Assembly: GCF_000220395.1 (NCBI RefSeq)
Contig: NW_004085988.1
Coordinates: 62,001 to 126,000 of the forward strand
DNA length: 64,000 bases
Direction: 5' to 3'
Origin: Ichthyophthirius multifiliis
Taxonomy: Eukaryota > Ciliophora > Oligohymenophorea > Hymenostomatida
Shown here: piece after piece, positions 52,087 to 64,000 of the stretch
Position numbering within the stretch: the first letter of the stretch is position 1
Layout: every line of letters starts with the position of its first letter
The notes under the pieces: generated by a model
Seen by the model: the letters and a program-made list of their open reading frames with translations, nothing else
Told to the model about the DNA's origin: nothing
The model's database searches: none
Program-made: the position numbers and the translations under genes

Positions 52087-54315
52087 TCATCTTCCAATTT
52101 CTTTCCATATTTTTCCATTTAATAAAAGTGTAGTTTTTTACTAAAATAATAACTATCCGAATTCTCAATTTAAATATTTTAAATAGCAAATAAAATATTT
52201 CCTCCTACAATAGGATTTTACCAAAAGCTCCCAGAAAAAGGTAAGCTTAAATCAAAATAAAGTACTGCACTTTAATAATTTTAATTATTTAATTTTGCTA
52301 ATATGCACTTATTTTATTATTTATTATCTAAAACTCCTCCTAAAATAATTATATCGTTTTAATTTATCTAACAAGCTCCCCCAAACTAAGGGATCTAAAT
52401 CTAATGGGAATTAAAAGCTATATTTTCCCAAATATTCTTTTCAACACAATATTTATCAATTGAATTTATCTCGATTTTAAAATCTGAAATTCCTCCAAAT
52501 TTTAAAATAAAAGCTTCATTAAAGCAACTTAATATGCACCCACAAGCGGGTTCTTTTAAATCAGCAATTTGAATCCATCTTTTAGTATTTAAATCAAATT
52601 TTTCACACGAAACAAGACATCTTTCTTCATTTTTACCTCCCATACAATAAATAAAATTTCCTAAATGAATCAAAGAATGCGAATGTCGACTCTAATGCAT
52701 ATTTCCGACTAATTCTAACCCATTATTATCGAAATTAAGTTAATATGTTTGTGATAAAACTCTATTTTTTTGCACTACATCGATTCCTCCTGTCAAATAG
52801 ACTTCTCCTTAAGAGGTAATAATACTTCTATGATACATTGGAATTTTGAAAGGAATATTTAATTCTACAGAATACCATTCTTAAGTATCTGGATCATTAG
52901 ATAGATTTGATAAATTCAAAACATTAAATTATTTACTATTATCTTAAAAAAAATGAAGAATACTATTTGGACATTCCTCAATGAAATAATCCTATATATT
53001 TATTTTTATGTTTCCAGTTTCTTATATTTTTATTGCTGCATTTGATGCTGTGTCAATTAATGGTGAATTATCGCCTTATACATTTCCTTTATTTTTTATA
53101 AATAAATATGTATATATATATAATTGTATTATTTTCATATACTTATTTATGATTATTTAGAAGAATCATATTTATTTGGAGAATAATTTTATGAATTTGT
53201 ATATTATTATTATTATTATTATTCAGAATATGAGTTTATTTCATTATTTTAACTTCTTTGATAATTATTATTATAGTCTTAAAATTCGTTTATTTTTAAA
53301 TGATTTTTTTAATTAGTGTTTCTTTATTGTTTATTATATTTGTTTTATTTATTTTAATTATTTTAATAATTATCTTCTGTCTTTTAACTTTATTCTGTTT
53401 TTTAAATTTCACGCCCACGCCAATAGTTCTTTTACATATCTAAATTTTGTATACAAATATATTCCTCTAAAAATTAATCGAAAGTCTCTAAAAATTCATA
53501 ATTTACATTTACTTCAAATAAAGAATCTAAATAATGAGAAATACCATAATCTACGTCTTTTTGAATAGAATCAAGATCTATATTAAAATTATCAGTAAGA
53601 ATCTAAAAATATAATATTTTTTTTACAATAAATAGTTTTATATATTTTTTTATTTACTTGTAAAATATATTTAACATATTAATTAGAATTTAATTAATTT
53701 TCCATTTCAGTTACTTCCTTTATCATCATTAGAATTTTATTATTAATCGCATTAAATTATCCAGGACGGCTTTCTTGAATTTCTTTTATTTATTATTTAA
53801 CTTTTGCTTCAAATTTAAAATAAAAATTATTTATTTTTTAAATTAAATAATCTTTTGATTTTTTTATTTATTCTAAACATTTATTAAAAACATCTCCTCT
53901 TTCTAAATTTCCTATATTTTATAATAATGATTGTTCATTTACAAATGTATCCTTTAATTCTTTTACAAATTATAAGCATTACTCTCTTTTGCATAATATA
54001 GTATCTATATTTGATTAAGATTCATTTTAGTTATGCATAAATGTATGTACTTTTACACATTCAGCACATAAAGGCTCAAAACAGTTATCGGCTACACATA
54101 TGTTTGTAATAAAATATTTGGTATGTTAAGGGCATTTTTAATGTAAATTATTTTAAATTGATAGTTCGCTTATAGGAATTTTTTTTAATGGTTGACTTTT
54201 TTATTTTTATTAATATAAAATTATTTAATTTTTTTTTTTTACTTTTAAAAATTTATTGGAGGAATATTTTGAAAATTATTTATTAGAGGTATTTATTCCT
54301 ACTTTTATAATTCAT
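52087..54315 (-). CDS. B-box/coiled-coil/kelch-repeat protein
   Basis: The N-terminus MNYKSRNKYLQQIIFKIF is followed after an intron by a zinc-binding B-box-like module. Its pattern is C-x2-H-x8-C-x4-C-x4-C-x2-C-x3-H-x3-H, seen around HQKCPQHTKYF, ICVADNCFEPLC and AECVKVHTFMH. A coiled coil of about 150 residues follows (CLQFVKELKDTFVNEQSLLQ; FKFEAKVKQQIKEIQESRPG), then a Q/N-rich linker. The C-terminal kelch repeats include SQGEVYLTGGIDV, LIHLGNFIYCMGGKNEERCL and DIIILGGVLDNKQQNKC; the Gly-Gly pairs and following aromatic positions fit a beta-propeller blade. The architecture is like a TRIM protein lacking a RING, suggesting a protein-binding adaptor. The last strand (LLLNGKIWKEIG then TGA) needs one more base in the A6 run (T6 at 52134-52139). 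If that base is absent the frame runs on into A/T-rich sequence. Confidence 0.78.
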
Positions 54316-56223
54316 TTTAAATATGTGATTTATTTTTTTAAATAATATAATCTGGATTCATTTATATTTAAAATATATAATTATTTTGATAATATAATAT
54401 GAATTCAATAAAATTAAATTAATTTTGAAAAAAAAATTTAAAAATAAATTTAAATAAATAATGATTTTATTTTTTATTATTTTTATTTAATTAAAAAATT
54501 AAAATAAAATATTATTTTTAATATTATTATTAATTTATGTATATTTCAATATATAATAATTTAAAAAATAAATAATTATTTTTATTATAAATTTAAAGTT
54601 GAGATAGATATTAAAATATAAAGTAATATTTGTTATCAAAAAAATTATTAAAATTTATTAGGAAACAAAATTTTAAAATTATCTCTTAATTATTTTAAAT
54701 AACATATTATATTTTTTAATATTCATATTTTTAATAATCTTTTTTTTTATATTAATTTAATAACTGTATATTTTATTTTCTTATATATTTATATATAAAA
54801 TAAATATCTTAGTCAAAAAAAGCAGATTAATTATCTTTTTGTGGAGTTTTATAAATAAAAAAAATAATATAATTTTATTTTTTAATTTTATTTTATTTAC
54901 AACTATATGACTGCAAGAGTAATATTAAAAAAACAAAAAATCATTAATAAATATATAATCATAATAACAGATGTTCTAATGTTCAGTTTTTAATTTAAAG
55001 TTTGATTTGTTAAATTATACTTTTTTTAATAAAGCAAAATGCGAAATAATTAAATTTTTATATAATTTTTAAATAAGGATAAGATTTTGTATAAGCAAAT
55101 GATGATTAAGAATATATATATAAAATAATTGTTATAATAAAATTAATAATAAATAATATACGGAAAAGATTTTAAAATAAATAAATTCACTAGACCCAAA
55201 GTAAACAAAAATTTTAAATATAATAAAATTAATTTTTATACTATATATAATATATTTAAATTTATATTAATTATTTAATAATTAATATTAGAAATTTTTT
55301 TTAAAAAAAATATTCGAAATAATGATAAAATATTAATTAAAAAAGAAAATAGTATATTATATAAATAAATCTTATTATATTTTAAAAATTATAAAATTTA
55401 TAAATAGTTAAAAGTATTATCTAATCTTCTTAAAAGCAAACTGTGACGATTAATATATAAAAATTCTTAATTAAAAATTCTATTAAACAAAAAGAGAAAT
55501 AATTTTGTTTAAAATATAAAATAATATATAAAAAACAAAATTATACTATAGAAATTATATATTTATTTATTAATAATTATTTTATTTATAATATAAAGAT
55601 TAAATAATGTTATTATTTAAAATTTTATTTTTAATAAAATTAAAATAAAATATAAAATAAAATTATTTTATATTTTTATTAAATTAGATATTTTTTTTAA
55701 ATCAAAAAATAAAAAATAAATATAATATCATTGAATAAATATATATAAAAAATATTTATAATAAATAAACCCCAAAATTGTATATAAATAAATAATTAAA
55801 ATAAATCTTATTTTAAAATTAATTTTTTAATGTTATTTAATATTTTATATATTATTTTTTAAAATTCAAATAATATTTTATAATTACATATTAAATTTAA
55901 ATATTTTTTGTTTTAATTTTTCTATTTTAATTTCTTTTGATTTATATTTAATTTCTTCTTTATTAATAGAATTTAATAATATTTTATTTATTATTTTTAA
56001 TTATTTTTAAATAAATTTTTGTTAATCTTTTTTTATTTTAATATAAATAAATTTTAAATTATTAATATTTATAAAGATATTTTTAATAATATTTATTATC
56101 TATACCATATAAAAATTAATTTAATAATAATTTAATTTATATTTTAAAAATAATATCCTAAATCTTAATATTTATATAAAAATAATATTAAAAAAATAAA
56201 TATTAAAAAATTAAACTAAATAA
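54316..56223. other. AT-rich intergenic region
   Basis: About 1.9 kb without a convincing frame. The 54880-55020 stretch is a little less A/T-biased, but no gene could be read. Confidence 0.5.
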
Positions 56224-57351
56224 ATGAATAAAGAAATAATAATAAAACGAATATAAAACAAAACTTTTATTAAAAAAAATAATAAATTATCTAATAATCT
56301 AAACTATTAAGAATATAATAATATTGAAAATAATTAAAAAGAACATTATAGTGATTATTGCAACAAATTTTCTGATTAAAATGTTTATATAGTCAAAAAA
56401 ATATGTAAAACTAAAGAAATCAAATATAATTGCTTTATTTAAAAATACAAAAACTTATAATTCATAAACTTTAAAATAAATAATAATACAATCTAATAAA
56501 ATACATATAATTTTGTAAATTCGTATGACTTTTCTTAGATTTTAACTAAAGAATAATAATAACAATCTTTTAAAAGTCTTTTAGATTCCCTTTTTGAAAA
56601 TACTACTAACTTTAATTCTTCTTTTTAATAAATAATGAATATAAATAATTTTAAATTGAATATAATGATATAACAATAAATAAAATAAAAATTTATATGG
56701 TATCTTAAAGGATAATATAGATTTCTAAAATATTTTGAATAAAATAAAAATAAATAAATGATAGTTAAGTTAGAATATGATGAAGAAAATTATTTATAAA
56801 ATTTAATTTTTAATTAAAAAAGAAACACTTTTAATAAAAAATCTCAATTCTACAATCTATCAAAATATTTAATGCATTTAATTCTCGAACTAATTTCTGT
56901 TAATCATTTAAAACTTTTGGGGTTTAATGATTCCTTTATTAATTTAATTAATAATATAGCCTAAAGAGTTAAAATAAAAGGTAAAAAAAATGAATTAAGT
57001 TAAACATAATACTATAATCATAACCATTATAATTGCTTGTTTTTAAATTTGAATGAAAAAACCCTCCAAAATAACTTTTGTGCGGATTAAAGTGAAATGA
57101 CTAAATTTGTTTACTAAGTATTTGATTTAAAAGATAAATATAATATATTTAAAACAAACATACTAAAATATATTATTTCAAAAATAATTCTTTTATAAAT
57201 GAATTTTATTAATTAAGAAATAAACAATATTTAACTTTAGAATCAATTTAAAAATTCTAACTCTGAATTAGTTCTAAAAATAAAATATATAAAATTATCT
57301 ATTAAAGGAATTTAAAAGTTAAATAATGGAATAGCTATATAGAGATTTTGA
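56224..57351 (+). CDS. hypothetical protein, single exon
   Basis: Clean 375-residue frame from MNKEIIIKRIQNKTFIKKNN to GIAIQRF then TGA. Asn/Lys/Ile rich, with a Cys-containing N-terminal third (HYSDYCNKFSDQNVYIVKKI, then CKTKEIKYNCF), a middle QKFIWYLKGQYRFLKYFEQN and hydrophobic helices such as KYLMHLILELISVNHLKLLG. No membrane segment is certain, and no motif is recognised. The length without any TGA makes it a real gene. It faces the 3' end of the ISWI gene across about 520 bp. Confidence 0.75.
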
Positions 57352-57817
57352 TTGTTTTGTATAATTTATTTTATATAATAAATTGAGTTATACAAAAATA
57401 AAAATTTAAAAAATATATAGAAATAATTAATATATTTGGTGTTTAATATTATAATATTGATTTTTTTTTAAATAAAAAACATATTAAATAATAATTTTAA
57501 ATAATATAATAATAATATAAATATATATAATCATAATATTTATTTTTTTCTAAAAATTATTTTATCAAATTTATTTTATATCAATATTTTACAAATTATT
57601 TAAATAAATGCTATAATAATTAAATTAAAAATAAATATAGAAACGAATATTAATATATAAATAATTCTAATAAAATATAAATTAAATATACATTTTTAAA
57701 ATAAAAAAATAATCAAATTTTATATTTAAATTATTTCATCAAGTAAAAATATTAAATAATATTATCCTTTTAATCAAAAATATATTATAAAATTTAATTA
57801 TACATATAACTTATATA

Positions 57818-57855
<38 letters not shown>

Positions 57856-57869
57856 TAAATATATTTATA
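57352..57869. other. convergent intergenic region with (AT)n
   Basis: Short A/T-rich stretch with a (TA)n microsatellite at about 57816-57851. No gene is seen. Confidence 0.5.
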
Positions 57870-61182
<3,313 letters not shown>

Positions 61183-61623
61183 TTTTTATTTTTATTTTCT
61201 TAATTATTTTTTTATTTATTTGCTTTTTTTATTTTTTTGTATATAGAAGGTATACAAATTAAATAAACACTTTTTAATTTTAAATTTAGAGCGAAAATAT
61301 ATTTTTTGCTTTTCTATGTGTTTCTAATTTATTTAAGTAATTTTTAAATTTTTTCTTTTAAGTAAATTAGAGAATTTATAAAGATGGAAAAAAATTATAT
61401 ATAAAAAAAATAAAAAAAGTGAAAAATTATAAATAAATATCCAAAAATATTAAAATGCTAATTTTAATTTTTTTTTTATGAAATTTTCAAAAAAAAATAT
61501 ATAAAATACTTATATTTTATTTTAATTTAATTATTAAAAATATTTATTAGCATCATCTATAATTATATATAAATACTATAAATATATTAAATATATATTT
61601 TCACTAATTTTAAAAATTAAAAA
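61183..61623. promoter_or_regulatory. divergent intergenic spacer
   Basis: About 440 bp between the ISWI start (minus) and the LRR gene start (plus). It should contain both promoters. Only A/T tracts are visible. The stretch upstream of the ISWI ATG stays open in frame for about 20 codons, so its start could lie slightly further out. Confidence 0.4.
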
Positions 61624-63623
61624 ATGGGAAACTTGTTATTATGTAATATATAAGAAACTAATGATAAAAAAAACACAGAAAATAATATTGTAAACAATAT
61701 AAAAAAAATGTTATAACTTAATTAGATGAATTTAAAAAATTTTAAAATATATAAAATTTAACAAATATGACTTTAAATTTTTAGTAAATTTTAAATAAAA
61801 ATAAACATTAAATATACAATTTTTTTTTAAAATAAAACATTTATATAAAAAAGAAATTAAAATTTGGGTTCTTTATAGTTATTAAAAATTTGTAAAAATC
61901 TTTAATAAAATTACTTTTCAAGTTAAATAATTTAATTAAGAATAAATTTTTCGTAAAATTAATAAAAATGAAATAAACTAAAAAAAAATAATAATTATAA
62001 AAAGTAAAAACTTACTAGTCCCATAAGATATGAATTAGATATCAAAATTTTTATCAAAATTTAAAAAGCTTGAATTACTATAATTAGATTTAAGTGAGAA
62101 TGCAATAAGTGACTTTGGTGCATGCAATTTAACAAAAAACTTATTCAAAAACATAAATTTGAAATCTCTTACTGTTGAATTATAGTTAATATTATATTTA
62201 ATTAGAGTAGCTTTTTAATTTATATTATTTATTTTAATATAAAGAATTTTATAGTTTAAATTATTTAACTAACTATATTTTATTTTTTTATTTATTAATT
62301 TTTTATTTTTTAAAAAAGTGATAATTAAATTGATGATGAGGGAGCTTCTGCTTTAGCTTAAGGAATATCATCATGTAAAAATATAGAATATTTAAACATT
62401 AGTTTATAGTAAATAAAAAAACTTAAAATATATACTAATATAAATATTTAATTTAATCCTATATTTAAAACATATATTAATTTTTCTTATTTAGAAGAAA
62501 TAATATTGGAATAATAGGATATTCAGATATGTCTTAATGTTTTTAAAAACTTTAAAAATTAACTAATTAAAACTTAATTTTCAGTAAAAATAATATATTT
62601 AACTTATAAAAAAAATAAAATAAAATAAAATAAAATAGTGGAAATAAAATTGTAGGATAAGTAAATAATGGTATTGGATAATATTTAAATTCATACAAAA
62701 GCTTATAAAAGTTAACTATAATGTTAAAAATGAATAAATTAGGAGAATTAGGAGCTGCTGAGATTGGTTATGGCCTATAATAATGCTAAAGTTTAATCTC
62801 TTTGAAAATAAGTATTCAATGGAATAATTTAAGCTAAGTAGGAGCCGAAAAAATAACTTAAAAATTATACAATTGCATGCTTTTAAAAAAAATAAAAATA
62901 GATTTTAATGAAAATAAAGTTTTGGATGAAGGATTAATCCATATAGGAAAGAATATATCTAAGTGTATTAAAATAGAAAAATTAATTTTTAATTTTAAGT
63001 GTTTATATTTTGATAACAAAAAATAATAATATTTTTATATAAATAATAGACATAATAATGTAAGTGATTATGGTATTTAAGAATTTTCAGTAAATTTAAG
63101 AAAACTTAATTAACTTAAAATTTTAAAATTATACTTAAGGTATTTTATTTATTAACATATTATATTAATTAGAAAATAAAAAAAAGTAAAAATAAAATTA
63201 ATGACAAAGGATTAAATGCTTTTTCTAATTAAATTTAATATTTATAATAATTGAAAATTTTATCTTTATATTTAAAGTAAAATAATTTGTAATTTTTTAA
63301 ACCTATTATTTTTTATATATAGTTAAAATATGCTATTAGGCACAAGTTTTTAATAATTTGGAAAATCTTTATCAAATTTAAAAACTTTAAAAATATTAAT
63401 AATAAATTTTAATTTTAATTAAATAAGTAATGAAACAGTTTATTAATTTATTAAAAAAATATAAAAATGTTAATACTTACTTTAAATATAAATTAGTCTA
63501 AATATGTAAAAGAAAAAATGAAATTATTTTATTTTTATTAATTATTTTTTTAGCTAAACTATTTCTATTTGTTAGAATAAAATTAGAAAAATAAAAAGCT
63601 TATTAAATTATAAAATATTATGA
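61624..63623 (+). CDS. leucine-rich-repeat protein (RNase-inhibitor type)
   Basis: Repeats of about 28-30 residues with the pattern LxxLxLxxNxIxDxGAxxLxxxL are visible: LELLQLDLSENAISDFGACN, then DDEGASALAQGISSCKNIEY, NKLGELGAAEIGYGLQQCQS, NNLSQVGAEKITQKLYNCML, NKVLDEGLIHIGKNISKCIK, NNVSDYGIQEFSVNLRKLNQ and NKINDKGLNAFSNQIQYLQQ. Introns fall mostly between repeats, roughly one repeat per exon. The proposed start MGNLLLCNIQE has Gly at position 2 and Cys at 7, a context that suits N-myristoylation and palmitoylation; an alternative start is MNQISKFLSKF at about 62030. The last exon ends SLLNYKIL then TGA at 63621-63623. Such LRRs form a horseshoe for protein binding. Exon borders are approximate, and a frame break in the middle (around 62500-62640) is possible. 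Confidence 0.7.
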
Positions 63624-63861
63624 ATAATCTATTATTTAAAAAAAAAATTATATTTATTTGATTTATATAAGAAAAAAATAATTCTTAAATAAATTTTTAT
63701 TAACAGAAAAAAAAAATATATTAAAAATTAAAAAAATATTTTATTATTATTTATAAAATAACATTTTTAATATACATATTAATTTTATTCTTTTAAATAA
63801 ATAAATATAAAATGGAAATATTAAATTATAAAAATTTAAACTTTTAAAATTGAATGAAATC

Positions 63862-64000
63862 ATGAAAAAATATTAAAGAAACTTAAAGCAAAAAAAAAAA
63901 AGATTAAAAAAACATATTCAATATCTTCATGAAATTAAAAAGACTTTAATTAATTAATAAACAAATCAAGTTAAAAAAAAGAAAAGGCTTAAAAAAATAA
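63862..64000 (+). CDS. possible start of a Lys-rich gene, cut by the window edge
   Basis: ATG at 63862 opens a frame with no TGA to the edge: MKKYQRNLKQKKKRLKKHIQ then a helical stretch YLHEIKKTLINQQTNQ. Only 46 codons, strongly basic, coiled-coil like. It could be chance in A-rich DNA; more sequence to the right would decide. Confidence 0.3.

Noticed and set aside
54900-55020. Weak similarity of GCAAGAGTAATATTAAAAAAA to a stretch near 31510
   Set aside because: The shared words are short and A-rich; not enough to call a dispersed repeat without a computed alignment.

Overview
The window looks like macronuclear-type DNA of a ciliate that reads UAA and UAG as glutamine and UGA as the only stop. 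Base composition is extremely A+T rich (roughly 85-90 percent by eye). Once TAA/TAG are read as Gln, long protein-like frames appear and every one I could close ends at TGA. Introns are short, AT-rich and GT-AG. The composition, code and intron style fit an oligohymenophorean such as Ichthyophthirius or a close relative of Tetrahymena; the genus is an inference. I found no rRNA, tRNA, telomere (CCCCAA-type) or CRISPR array.

Layout, left to right: an empty AT-rich stretch (1-3016); a decayed PP2C phosphatase (minus, 3017-4034); a 9.3-kb TPR gene with a huge Gln/Glu tract (plus, 4616-13953); a C2/MCTP-like membrane protein (minus, 14141-17782); a Gln-rich coiled-coil protein (plus, 18006-20623); a small membrane-anchored protein (minus, 21329-22050); a CFAP20-domain (CFAP20DC-like) protein (minus, 23616-25822); a decayed IP3-receptor/ryanodine-type channel (plus, about 26290-28500); a Mei2-like RNA-binding protein (minus, 28905-31158); a decayed calcium-dependent protein kinase (plus, about 32176-33709); an intact GSK3 kinase (plus, 34377-35801); a hypothetical gene (minus, 35888-36814); a full ABCC-type ABC transporter (minus, 37022-40991) followed by a scrambled relic of a second copy (minus, about 42590-43810); a small lysine-rich gene (minus, 44996-45301); a TPR-like gene (plus, 46883-48236); a protein with repeated D-I-x-G-A/S motifs (plus, 48436-49556); a CDC50/LEM3 flippase subunit (plus, 50686-51633); a B-box/kelch protein (minus, 52087-54315); a single-exon hypothetical gene (plus, 56224-57351); an ISWI chromatin remodeler (minus, 57870-61182); a leucine-rich-repeat protein (plus, 61624-63623); and the possible start of another gene at the right edge.

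The genes do not form an operon. Several touch calcium, membrane and phospho-signalling (C2/MCTP protein, IP3R relic, CDPK relic, PP2C relic, GSK3, CDC50) and two suggest cilia (CFAP20DC-like, TPR proteins), but this is ordinary ciliate gene content rather than a proven pathway. The notable patterns are: four decayed genes in 40 kb, each losing catalytic or pore residues; apparent one-base frameshifts that nearly all fall in A6-A9 runs; and a roughly 580-residue Gln/Glu domain written almost entirely with reassigned stop codons. I did not find a clearly new defence, mobile or RNA system.
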